Below are positions 54,567 to 62,932 of a stretch of DNA of 64,000 nt, piece by piece. The notes under the pieces were generated by a model, which ran no database searches, had not been told where the DNA came from, and saw only the letters and a list, made by a program, of their open reading frames with translations. Position numbers and translations under genes: made by a program. Within the stretch, counting starts at the first letter, position 1. The number at the start of each line of letters is the position of its first letter. The DNA comes from Brachyspira alvinipulli ATCC 51933. Lineage in GTDB: Bacteria; Spirochaetota; Brachyspiria; Brachyspirales; Brachyspiraceae. Location of the stretch: contig NZ_KI912406.1 in assembly GCF_000518245.1 (NCBI RefSeq), forward strand, positions 122,681 through 186,680. The letters run 5' to 3'.

Positions 54567-56981
54567 ATGGATGATTATATAAAAAGCCTGCTCAAAGATT
54601 TCTTTGAAGAAGCATTCGAAATGCTTGACAGACTTGAGCAAAATATACTTATTTTAGATAATGAAAGAAACAATGTTGATGCAATACAGGAAATATTTAG
54701 AGCAGTTCATACTTTAAAAGGAAGTGCAGGTGCTGTAGAATTAGTTGAAACACAAAAATATGCTCATAGATTTGAAGATTTGCTTGATTTAATAAGAAAC
54801 AATAAAATTGAAGTAGATGATGCTACTATAGATGTTCTTTTAAAAGGTATAGATATATTAAAAGATTTGATTAATACAGCAAGCGAAGAAAGTGAATATT
54901 CTGGAGATATAGAAGCAGAAATAAAAAAACTAGAAGATTTTAAAAATGCTAAATTAGGGGCAGGACCTGCTCCGTCTTCAGGAGGAGATACTCCTGCATC
55001 AGATTCAAATGCATCTTCTTCAACAGCTCCTGAAACTGAAAAGAAGGTAAATAAATATGAGCTTCTTCCAAATGATAGTGATTTGCTTGGTATAATCAGA
55101 GATAATGTAGAAGAAAATGTAAAAACTAAATTAGTACATGTAAGTTTTGACCCGGAAAGCCCTATGAGAACAGTTGGAGGGGTTCAAGTATTTGTAGCCC
55201 TTAAAGATGTAGGGGAAATAATGGGTAGTATTCCTCCGCTTGAAACTTTGGAAGGTGATGAGTTCTATGAGCATGTTACATATATACTTGCTGCTGTTAA
55301 AGAAGATCAAACTATAATAGATGCTATCACTTTGCCTGATGTTACTAAAGAAATATCAATAGAAGAAATAATACTTGAAGAATATGAAAAATTCCTTCAA
55401 GATAAAAAACAAAAAGAAGATGCCCAAAAAGAAAAAGAAGCTGCTTCTCCTGCCAATGCTGCTAAGAAACCTGATGCTACTAAAGGAGGAAAAGACCATA
55501 AAACCGAAAGACAAAGTTCATTTCTTAGGGTTGAAAGCGATAGAATTGATGCTATGATGAACCAGGTGGGTGAGCTTGTAACAAATAAAAGTTCTTATGT
55601 TCAATATGATGATGACTTTACTTCATATAATAAAATAATAGGTAATGGTATAAATGAGGTAAAAAGATATTATAGAGACAGTATTGTTCAAATACTAAGA
55701 AAATTTGAAGAATACATGCAGAAGAAAGAAATCAAAGAAATTAGAAATATATATTTAGATGGTTTTAATGATAAACTTGCAGAATTAGTAAAAATGGAAG
55801 AAGAGTTTAAAACCACTTTAGATAAATTTAGAAATTCATATCAGCTTCTTACAAGGGTAACTAATGAGCTTCAGGAAACTGTAATGAAAATAAGAATGCT
55901 TCCTATAGCACAAACATTCAACAGATTTCCGCGTTTAATTAGGGATTTATCAAGAGATTTAGGCAAAGAAGTTAAATTAGAAATGTACGGAGAGGAAACA
56001 GAATTAGATAAATCTGTTATCGAAGTATTAGTAGACCCATTAGTTCATATTATAAGAAATGCTATGGACCATGGTATAGAACATCCTGAAGATAGAGAAA
56101 AAGCAGGAAAACCTAGAATGGGTACAGTTGTTTTAAGTGCTTCGCATGAAGGTAACTTAATCATAATTAAAATATCTGATGACGGTAAAGGAATGATACC
56201 TCAGAAAATATTTGAAAGTGCTGTTAAAAAAGGTCTTGTATCTGCTGATGCTAAATTATCAGAAAAACAAATGCTTGAATATATATTTGCTCCTGGTTTT
56301 TCTACTGCAGCTAAAATTACCAATGTATCAGGAAGAGGTGTTGGTATGGATGTTGTTAAGAAAAGTTTGGAAAAAATCAATGGTACAGTTGGTATAGAGA
56401 CAGAGTGGGGTAAGGGTTCTACATTTTTCCTTAGAATACCTCTTACAGTTGCGATTATTCAAGCTCTTATCGTTGATGCTGAGAAAGAATATTATGCAGT
56501 TCCTATTAATAGTATATTGGAAACCGTAAAAATAGATGTTAAAGATATTCAGGAATTAGAAGGTATAGAGGTAATAAAAGTAAGAGATGATGTTATTAAC
56601 GTGTTAAGTATTAAAGAATTATTCAGACTTCCTTCAAGATACGATAATATAAAATCATATTATGCTGTTATACTTTCTTCTGAGGGTAAAAAAGTTGCTT
56701 TACTTGTTAATAACTTAATAGGTGAGCAGGATATAGTTATTAAAACATTAAAAGATAGTATCACAAAAAGTGAAGGTTTAGCAGGTGCTACAGTTTTGGG
56801 TGATGGTACTGTAAGTTTCATTTTGGATATTCAAACAATAGTAAGTCTTGGTACTAAGAGAATAATAGAAAGAGGAAAAGTACCTAATTCTTCAACATCT
56901 AAAAATGATTTGAGAAGCTTTATAGAGAAGTTAAAAAATAATGAAATACCTGAAGCTAATGCCACAAAAAATAATGAATAA
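54567..56981 (+). CDS. cheA: chemotaxis histidine kinase CheA
   Basis: An 804-aa kinase. The Hpt/P1 domain has phospho-acceptor His48 (FRAVHTLKGSAGAVEL). Residues about 175-290 look like the CheY-binding P2 domain (VHVSFDPESPMRTVGGVQVFV). A charged, lysine-rich linker (about 275-320) precedes the P3 dimerisation helices, which contain a longer insertion (about 345-400) than E. coli CheA. P4: N-box HIIRNAMDHGIEHPEDR, G1 DDGKGM, G2 GRGVGMDVVK. The P5 CheW-like domain ends the protein. It relays receptor signals to CheY for flagellar control. No cheW or receptor gene is adjacent; it stands alone between ugd and pth. Confidence 0.97.
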   Translation: MDDYIKSLLKDFFEEAFEMLDRLEQNILILDNERNNVDAIQEIFRAVHTLKGSAGAVELVETQKYAHRFEDLLDLIRNNKIEVDDATIDVLLKGIDILKDLINTASEESEYSGDIEAEIKKLEDFKNAKLGAGPAPSSGGDTPASDSNASSSTAPETEKKVNKYELLPNDSDLLGIIRDNVEENVKTKLVHVSFDPESPMRTVGGVQVFVALKDVGEIMGSIPPLETLEGDEFYEHVTYILAAVKEDQTIIDAITLPDVTKEISIEEIILEEYEKFLQDKKQKEDAQKEKEAASPANAAKKPDATKGGKDHKTERQSSFLRVESDRIDAMMNQVGELVTNKSSYVQYDDDFTSYNKIIGNGINEVKRYYRDSIVQILRKFEEYMQKKEIKEIRNIYLDGFNDKLAELVKMEEEFKTTLDKFRNSYQLLTRVTNELQETVMKIRMLPIAQTFNRFPRLIRDLSRDLGKEVKLEMYGEETELDKSVIEVLVDPLVHIIRNAMDHGIEHPEDREKAGKPRMGTVVLSASHEGNLIIIKISDDGKGMIPQKIFESAVKKGLVSADAKLSEKQMLEYIFAPGFSTAAKITNVSGRGVGMDVVKKSLEKINGTVGIETEWGKGSTFFLRIPLTVAIIQALIVDAEKEYYAVPINSILETVKIDVKDIQELEGIEVIKVRDDVINVLSIKELFRLPSRYDNIKSYYAVILSSEGKKVALLVNNLIGEQDIVIKTLKDSITKSEGLAGATVLGDGTVSFILDIQTIVSLGTKRIIERGKVPNSSTSKNDLRSFIEKLKNNEIPEANATKNNE

Positions 56982-57014
56982 CAAAAAATAATAAATAATT
57001 ATACAGTAAAAAAT

Positions 57015-57052
57015 AAAAGCAAGAAACTAAATTAATAGTTACTTGCTTTTTT
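57015..57052 (+). terminator. terminator between cheA and the pth operon
   Basis: AAAAGCAAG pairs with CTTGCTTTT, extended by AACTA with TAGTT around an A-A mismatch, then a T run. It lies between convergent genes and can serve both. Confidence 0.75.
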
Positions 57053-57058
57053 AATGAT

Positions 57059-57958
57059 TTATTTTATTTCTTTATATAATACAACATCCATTTCACCATC
57101 AAGCATTTCTCCTAGTTTTGGTACAATTGATTTGAAATGCTGAGAATTATTATGGGATTCTATTGCTTTTTCATCTTTCCATTCTTCTATAAAAGTAAGA
57201 TATTTACCATCTGTACTCTCGTATAAACTATAAGATATACATCCTTCTTCTTTTCTACTTTTTTCTATAAGTTCTTTAGCTGTTTCTATGAATTTTGATT
57301 TATTTTCTTGTTTAACAGGATTTTTAGCTATTATTTTGATCATTTTTTTATTTTCCTTTGATTTTTTATCATCTTTTTTATTATTGAGTCTTTTATTGTA
57401 TTTATTTTGTGCTATTATAGGAGATTCAAATAAAGCTGTTTTTACTGCTTCAATTATATCTATTGCAATATCATTATCTAATTGTTCTCTTTCAGATTTA
57501 TTAAAAGATGATAATACATAATCATTTACTTGTTTTCCTGCACTTGGTCTTCCTATACCGATTCTAATTCTTGTAAAGTCATCACTTTTTAAATGAGCGA
57601 TAAGACTTTTAATTCCATTATGTCCACCTGAGCTTCCGCCTTTTTTTATTTTAAAAGTACCAAAAGGTATATCCATATCATCATATATAACTATTATATC
57701 TTCTACGTTTATATTGAAGAATTTTGTTATATAAGATGCAGATTCTCCAGAAAGGTTCATATATGTGAGAGGCTTAAGTAATATATATTCTATATCATTT
57801 TTTTTGGCTCTTCCATATAAAGATTTCTTTTTATTATTATCAAAATTAACTGAAAGATTTTGTGCTATTTTATCAAGCATAATAAATCCGATATTATGCC
57901 TGTTATTTTTATATTCTTCGCCTGGATTGCCAAGACCAATAACTAATTTAGTAATCAT
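57059..57958 (-). CDS. pth: peptidyl-tRNA hydrolase fused to an antibiotic-biosynthesis-monooxygenase (ABM) domain
   Basis: A 299-aa chain. Residues 1-190 are a canonical Pth: LVIGLGNPGEEYKNNRHNIG (Asn and catalytic His), TYMNLSG, VIYDDMDIPFG (Asp), GGSSGGHNGIKSL. A lysine-rich linker (NNKKDDKKSKENKK) leads in frame to a 94-aa ABM-type ferredoxin-like domain (residues 206-299: MIKIIAKNPVKQENKSKF, EEGCISYSLYES, FIEEWKDEKAIESH). The internal ATG (57343) has AAGGA 10 nt upstream, so the ABM part may also be made separately. Pth recycles peptidyl-tRNA; a link to an ABM domain is unusual. It starts by a 4-bp overlap with the upstream pth paralogue. Last gene of the tRNA-Gln/prs operon. Confidence 0.9.
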   Translation of the reverse strand: MITKLVIGLGNPGEEYKNNRHNIGFIMLDKIAQNLSVNFDNNKKKSLYGRAKKNDIEYILLKPLTYMNLSGESASYITKFFNINVEDIIVIYDDMDIPFGTFKIKKGGSSGGHNGIKSLIAHLKSDDFTRIRIGIGRPSAGKQVNDYVLSSFNKSEREQLDNDIAIDIIEAVKTALFESPIIAQNKYNKRLNNKKDDKKSKENKKMIKIIAKNPVKQENKSKFIETAKELIEKSRKEEGCISYSLYESTDGKYLTFIEEWKDEKAIESHNNSQHFKSIVPKLGEMLDGEMDVVLYKEIK

Positions 57959-58545
57959 GAATATTTCTTTTTAGCAGCCTGAGGAGATTCAAATAAAGCT
58001 ATACATGCGGCATCAACAACATTATCAGATATATCTTTAATTTTTTTTCTTTCATCTTTAGTAAATGGAGATAGTAGAAAATCTGCTTTTTCCTCATTTT
58101 CAGGGCATGCACCTATTCCAACACCAATTTTTGTAAAGTTACCGTTTTTTAATGAATCTTCTATACTTTTTACACCATTATGATCTATTTCATAATTTTC
58201 AGTATCTTCATCATTTTCATCACTTTTAGCGGGTATTACTTTAAATTCCCCTATAGGTATATTAATATCATCATATATAACAATAATATTTTCAACAGTG
58301 ATTTTCATAAAACTAGCCATATAAAGAGCAGCTTCACCTGAAAGATTCATAAAAGTTTGCGGTTTTAATAGTAAATATTCCATTTTACCATGCTTTGCTC
58401 TACCAAAAACCGTTTTCTTTTTTTTGATATCTAATTCAACATTAAGCTTTTTGGCTACTCTATCTAATATCATATAGCCTACATTATGTCTATGATTTTT
58501 ATATTGTTCACCTGGGTTTCCAAGTCCCATTACTAATTTCATCAT
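57955..58545 (-). CDS. second peptidyl-tRNA hydrolase-like protein (diverged paralogue)
   Basis: A 196-aa Pth paralogue. The N-terminal NPGEQYKNHRHNVGYM, the FMNLSG loop and VIYDDINIPIG carry the catalytic Asn, His and Asp. In place of the usual GGSSGGHNG it has an acidic insertion (KSDENDEDTENYEIDHNG), and the later RIGIGRP block is changed to KIGVGIGACPENE. Catalytic atoms are present, but tRNA-binding loops have changed, so it may have reduced or altered activity. It precedes the fused pth by overlap (ATGA) and follows rplY by 28 nt. A duplication is obvious from the near-identical openings of the two proteins. Confidence 0.88.
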   Translation of the reverse strand: MMKLVMGLGNPGEQYKNHRHNVGYMILDRVAKKLNVELDIKKKKTVFGRAKHGKMEYLLLKPQTFMNLSGEAALYMASFMKITVENIIVIYDDINIPIGEFKVIPAKSDENDEDTENYEIDHNGVKSIEDSLKNGNFTKIGVGIGACPENEEKADFLLSPFTKDERKKIKDISDNVVDAACIALFESPQAAKKKYS

Positions 58546-58573
58546 ATATAGTATTAATCCTAGTAACTACAGA

Positions 58574-59158
58574 TTATTCTGCCCCTTTATTAGCATCATC
58601 ATCTTGAGTAGTAACAACTGTAACTATAGCTTTAGAAGCATCACCTACAGGATCAACACCTTCTGGGAATTTTATATCGCTAATATGCAAACTATCACCT
58701 ACTTTTAATTCGCTAACATCAACGATTAATTCTCTAGGTATAGAACCAGGGAAAGCTTTTACTGATAGACCATATTCAACTTGTTCAAGAGTACCTCCGC
58801 CTAAGCGTACACCTTCAGGAGTACCTTCAATGTGAATAGGAACATAAGTTTTGATTTTTTTATTTCTGTCTATTTCATAGAAATCTATATGTCTAATACT
58901 TCTTTTTATACCATCTATTTGATAATCTTTTACTAAAACTTCTCTAGCTTTATCATTTTGTATATCTAAAGTTATGATATCATGCTGACCAGCTAATGAA
59001 AAAACTTTTGTAAACTCTTTTAATTCTACAGCAATAGAATACTGATTTTCTCTTCCATAAAGAGTTGCTAAAGCATAGCCTTCATTTCTTAATTTGCGTC
59101 CAACACTTTTAAATTTTGTATCTCTTTGTAAAGCTTTAATAGTATAATTCTCACTCAT
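58574..59158 (-). CDS. rplY: ribosomal protein L25/CTC family
   Basis: A 194-aa two-domain (CTC-type) L25: the N-terminal 5S-rRNA-binding domain (residues 1-90, GRKLRNEGYALATLYGREN) and the C-terminal beta domain (HIEGTPEGVRLGGGTLEQVEY, ELIVDVSELKVGDSLHISDI). It binds 5S rRNA in the large ribosomal subunit. It lies 17 nt after prs and before pth, the usual prs-rplY-pth order of many bacteria. Ribosome site AAAGGAAAT upstream of ATG 59158. Confidence 0.95.
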   Translation of the reverse strand: MSENYTIKALQRDTKFKSVGRKLRNEGYALATLYGRENQYSIAVELKEFTKVFSLAGQHDIITLDIQNDKAREVLVKDYQIDGIKRSIRHIDFYEIDRNKKIKTYVPIHIEGTPEGVRLGGGTLEQVEYGLSVKAFPGSIPRELIVDVSELKVGDSLHISDIKFPEGVDPVGDASKAIVTVVTTQDDDANKGAE

Positions 59159-59175
59159 ATTTATTTCCTTTTATT

Positions 59176-60129
59176 TTACTTATCAAATAGCACACTTATT
59201 GAAAGTTCCATGTGTATATGTCTAATGGCATTAGCAATAACAGGAGCTACAGAAAGAACTTCTATTTTGCTGCCCAATCTATCTTTCATAACTTTTAAAC
59301 TATCTGTTATATAGAGTTTTTCTATTTCACTGGCATTAATTCTCTCATAAACATCACCTGAGCATACAGCATGAGTAATGAAAACATATATTTTTCTCAT
59401 ACCGGCATTTTTTAATGCCTGAATACTTTTTATAAGAGTACCGCCTGTATCTATTATATCATCTATAATAATAGCATCTTTACCATTAACATCGCCTATT
59501 ATATTCATTACCTCGCATTCATTAGCTCTATCTCTTCTTTTATCTATAATAGCGATATCTAAATTTAATTGTTTAGCTATTGCTCTTGCTCTTCCTACAC
59601 CGCCTATATCAGGTGATACGATTATAGAATTAGACATATCTAAATCTCTTTTTATTTTATCCAAAAACACATTTTTAGAGAGCATGTGATCAACAGGTAT
59701 ATCAAAAAAACCTTGAATTTGAGCAGCATGCAAATCAAGAGCTAAAACTCTATGAGCACCAGATTCTGATAATAAATTAGCAACCAACTTAGCTGTTATA
59801 GGAACTCTAGGTTCATTTTTTCTGTCTTGTCTTGAGTACCCGTAATATGGTATAACTGCTGTAATACGTTTAGCACTTGCTCTTTTTAGAGCATCTATTA
59901 TACAATATAATTCCATCCAGCTTTCACTGCTTGAAGGTCTTCCTGTAGGCTGTATTACATAAGTATCTTTGTTTCTAACAGTTTCTTCAATTTGAACAAA
60001 TGTTTCACCATCTGCAAATTTTCTTATTTCCATGTTACCTAGCTTAAGACCTAAGTTATTAACAACATCTTCAGACAATTGAGGATTTGCTGTACCGCTT
60101 AATATTAATATTTCGTCTGCTATGCCCAT
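59176..60129 (-). CDS. prs: ribose-phosphate pyrophosphokinase
   Basis: A 317-aa enzyme making PRPP from ribose 5-phosphate and ATP, feeding PurF at 24 kb and other nucleotide routes. Signatures: KFADGETFVQIEETVRNKD, VIPYYGYSRQDRK (ATP loop), LDLHAAQIQGFF, IVSPDIGGVGRARAIA and the PRPP loop AIIIDDIIDTGGTLI. Length normal. The ATG lies only 21 nt after the 3' end of tRNA-Gln on the same strand and has no Shine-Dalgarno; the leader left after tRNA processing would be about 21 nt. First protein gene of the operon. Confidence 0.97.
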   Translation of the reverse strand: MGIADEILILSGTANPQLSEDVVNNLGLKLGNMEIRKFADGETFVQIEETVRNKDTYVIQPTGRPSSSESWMELYCIIDALKRASAKRITAVIPYYGYSRQDRKNEPRVPITAKLVANLLSESGAHRVLALDLHAAQIQGFFDIPVDHMLSKNVFLDKIKRDLDMSNSIIVSPDIGGVGRARAIAKQLNLDIAIIDKRRDRANECEVMNIIGDVNGKDAIIIDDIIDTGGTLIKSIQALKNAGMRKIYVFITHAVCSGDVYERINASEIEKLYITDSLKVMKDRLGSKIEVLSVAPVIANAIRHIHMELSISVLFDK

Positions 60130-60150
60130 TTAATTAACCATTTAGAAAAG

Positions 60151-60222
60151 TTGGGGTGGAAGGATTCGAACCCTCGAATAATTGGACCAAAACCAATTGT
60201 CTTACCGCTTGACGACACCCCA
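60151..60222 (-). tRNA. tRNA-Gln (anticodon TTG)
   Basis: Minus-strand cloverleaf: acceptor stem TGGGGTG with CACCCCA, anticodon stem AATTGG with CCAATT around the loop TTTTGGT (anticodon TTG, reading CAA), and T-arm GAGGGTTCGAATCCTTC. Discriminator A at 60151. CCA is not encoded. It is transcribed ahead of prs from the promoter at 60264-60291. Confidence 0.95.
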
Positions 60223-60263
60223 GTTAGTCATAAAATTTAATTATTTAAATCTATGAGTTCCGT

Positions 60264-60291
60264 ATTATACTATATCAAGAAAATATGTCAA
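60264..60291 (-). promoter_or_regulatory. promoter of the tRNA-Gln/prs operon
   Basis: Minus strand: TTGACA (60291-60286), 16-nt spacer, TATAAT (60269-60264), both perfect, about 40 nt before the tRNA 5' end. Confidence 0.8.
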
Positions 60292-60385
60292 GTGTTATAA
60301 TAATATTTTATGTAAATTTTTAAAAAAAATATTGATAAAAAATAAAAATAGTTTATCATAAAATATTATAAGCTTAAGGTAAATT

Positions 60386-61843
60386 ATGACAGTTGATATT
60401 AATAACTATATTCCAATAGATTTGAATATAGTTAAAACTAATTTGAATATTATTAAAATGCATACCAATGGTATATTATGCACTAATGATGATAATGTAA
60501 GTTTATTAATACCAAATCATAAATTAGATATTTTATTTGATAGAAATTGCATTAATAGCGATATATTTACTAATTTTTACATAGAAAAATCCTCAAAAGA
60601 AGTTATAGATATTTTTTTAAATAGATTAAAGAAAGAAGAGAGAGATTATCATAATTTAAAAGATATAAATCAATTTTTTAAAGTTTATAGAGATTGTAGA
60701 CCTGATTCTGAAGAAACTAAAAAATTTGAATATGATATATTAGAAGTTATACTTAAAGAAACACCTAAAGAGAGATTTATTTCTCTTAATAATTATATTG
60801 ATATACTAGATCAATATCTAAATGATGGAATTGATGAAAATTCGATACGATATATACTTGATATAATTAGCGAATTAGCCTTTATAGAAAGAATAAATTT
60901 AATTCATCTATTAAATGCTATGAAAGATACAATAAATCAGTCTGATTTTGATAATGTAGAATATTATGATACTCAGTATATATCAAATAATTTAATACTT
61001 GCTGTTACTAAATTAATAAATAAAATATACCCTGATATAGATTTGTTTTATAAAATTGATAATTTTAAATGCAGAAATGTTATAGGACATGGAAACAGAG
61101 TTTTTATAACCTTTATAGAATTTTTATTGTACTATAATGATGAAGTATCAAAACAACTTTCTCTTAAATCTATTATTAATTTTAATACTAAATATCATAA
61201 TTATTATAAAAGAGTATTTGAAAATTATAATATAGATAAAAAAATAATAACTTTTGATGATATTTTTAAAAATGGACTTAAAAAATTATCTATAGAAAAA
61301 ATTGCTAATTTTGCAGCCGGAGCATTTTGGCATGATGTAGTGAAAGTAAAAGAACTCGATTATTTGAATGTTAAAAAAAGTAAAGATTACAGTAAAAGTT
61401 CTACTTCTCATGCAATTAAAGGCTACCAGTTTTTAAGATATTTTAGAAATTATAATAATGATATTTCTTTAATAGTTGGAATGCATCATGAGTATTATGG
61501 ATATGGATACAGTATTTTATCAAATATAATATCTACATACCTTAAAGAGAATAAGACATTATCTCCAGCTTGGCTTGTATCTTATTATTCGGAAGATATT
61601 TATTCATTGGATAGTTTATCATTCTTTCCTGCCAAAGTGTTAGAAATAGTTGATTTGTTTGATACAATAGTTATTCCTCAAAAAAATTATAGCAGAAAAG
61701 GTTTGAGCATAAAAGATGCTATAGATTTAATGTATGTAAATTATATAGAAAATGAAGTTCAAATCGACCCTATATTATTTGATTTATTTATTCAATTTTT
61801 AATAGAGATAAAAAAAGAAAATATAAAAAATCCATTTAATTAA
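60386..61843 (+). CDS. divergent HD-GYP-like protein (possible cyclic-di-GMP phosphodiesterase)
   Basis: A 485-aa cytoplasmic protein. Residues about 225-470 resemble an HD-GYP domain: NVIGHGNRVF (first His), FWHDVVK (HD doublet), SSTSHAIKGYQFLR, GMHHEYYGYGYS (the GYP segment, with Ser in place of Pro), then AKVLEIVDLFDTIV and the characteristic NYSRKGLSIKDAIDLM. The N-terminal 220 residues have no recognised domain. Metal ligands look largely kept, so phosphodiesterase activity is plausible but unproven. The stop overlaps the mtnA stop by 4 nt in convergent orientation. ATG 60386, AAGGT upstream. Confidence 0.7.
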   Translation: MTVDINNYIPIDLNIVKTNLNIIKMHTNGILCTNDDNVSLLIPNHKLDILFDRNCINSDIFTNFYIEKSSKEVIDIFLNRLKKEERDYHNLKDINQFFKVYRDCRPDSEETKKFEYDILEVILKETPKERFISLNNYIDILDQYLNDGIDENSIRYILDIISELAFIERINLIHLLNAMKDTINQSDFDNVEYYDTQYISNNLILAVTKLINKIYPDIDLFYKIDNFKCRNVIGHGNRVFITFIEFLLYYNDEVSKQLSLKSIINFNTKYHNYYKRVFENYNIDKKIITFDDIFKNGLKKLSIEKIANFAAGAFWHDVVKVKELDYLNVKKSKDYSKSSTSHAIKGYQFLRYFRNYNNDISLIVGMHHEYYGYGYSILSNIISTYLKENKTLSPAWLVSYYSEDIYSLDSLSFFPAKVLEIVDLFDTIVIPQKNYSRKGLSIKDAIDLMYVNYIENEVQIDPILFDLFIQFLIEIKKENIKNPFN

Positions 61844-62901
61844 TATTCACCTTCATCATTTCCAATATAATATTTGAATACATCATAAGGTGAATAAATA
61901 CCTAAATCTGTTACAACAGCACTAACTAAATGAGGAGGTGTATAATCAAATGCAGGATAAAAGCCTTTAACACCTTCTTTAGAAGTTTTTACCCCCATAG
62001 CCTCAGTTACAAGTTTTTCATCTCTGAATTCAAAATGTACATCATTAATTCCATTATAGCCTTTATCAGGAGCACCAGTTACAAAGTAAGGTATTCCTAA
62101 ATATTTTGCTACTATTGCTATTTGAAAAGTACCTATTTTATTAACTACAGCCCCGTTCAAACATATTAAATCAGCAGCAGAAGTAAATACATCTATTTTT
62201 TTTTCTTGCATAGTATATGCTACCATATTATCAGTTATAACAGTAACATCAGCTCCTTGATCATAAGCAACTGTTGCTGTAAGTCTTGCTCCTTGAAAAT
62301 ATGGTCTTGTTTCTGCACATACAACTTTTATATCTTTATTCTTTTTTTGAAATTCCTGTATCATAAATCCAACTATAGATTCTCCGAAACATTGAGTAAG
62401 TACAGTTCCTTTATTAGGAAACATTGATACTAAATTTTCAGCTATTGTTTTTATTTTTGAATATCTTTTTGTAGAAAGCTCTATGCCTCTATTAAACATA
62501 GCCTCTATAGGGTCTTTTCCAGTATTTATAGCTTCTGTTCCAGCCTCTAAACATGATTTAGTTATTAACATCATTCTTCCGCTTGTGGTAGGTCTTGAAT
62601 TAGCTAAAGTATTGCAGGCATGCTTTAGAAATTCTATTCTGTCATTTCCTTCTAAATGTTTAGATTCATAACCAGCAAGTGCCATTCCCATAGCAACAGC
62701 TAAATAAGGTCCTGCACTTTGAGTTACCATATCTGCTATTGCTTTTGATACCTCCCTATGAGTTTTGCATTCTACAAAATTAACTTTATTAGGATATACT
62801 CTTCTGTCTAATATTTTTACACATCCTTCATCATACCAAGCAACATTTTCAAATTGAAGCATAAAAGCTAATTCTTTATCTATTCTATTTATCGAAGACA
62901 T
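61840..62901 (-). CDS. mtnA: S-methyl-5-thioribose-1-phosphate isomerase-like protein
   Basis: A 353-aa protein of the eIF2B/MtnA fold. It matches MtnA overall (FENVAWYDEGCVKILDRRVYP at the start, GPYLAVAMGMALAGYES, RPTTSGRMM). The catalytic Cys is in TVLTQCFGES and the Asp in SAADLICLNG; the usual NGDxANKIGT is here NGAVVNKIGT. It converts methylthioribose 1-phosphate to methylthioribulose 1-phosphate in methionine salvage. It follows mtnK by 31 nt on the same strand, which supports the assignment over a general eIF2B-like function. A related ribose-1-phosphate isomerase role is an alternative. Confidence 0.86.
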   Translation of the reverse strand: MSSINRIDKELAFMLQFENVAWYDEGCVKILDRRVYPNKVNFVECKTHREVSKAIADMVTQSAGPYLAVAMGMALAGYESKHLEGNDRIEFLKHACNTLANSRPTTSGRMMLITKSCLEAGTEAINTGKDPIEAMFNRGIELSTKRYSKIKTIAENLVSMFPNKGTVLTQCFGESIVGFMIQEFQKKNKDIKVVCAETRPYFQGARLTATVAYDQGADVTVITDNMVAYTMQEKKIDVFTSAADLICLNGAVVNKIGTFQIAIVAKYLGIPYFVTGAPDKGYNGINDVHFEFRDEKLVTEAMGVKTSKEGVKGFYPAFDYTPPHLVSAVVTDLGIYSPYDVFKYYIGNDEGEY

Positions 62902-62932
62902 AAAAAACTCCTAATAGTTAAAAAATAATATA

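Noticed and set aside
55375-56397. Small same-strand ORFs inside cheA
   Set aside because: Low-complexity Lys/Leu translations in another frame of a well-conserved gene; shadows.
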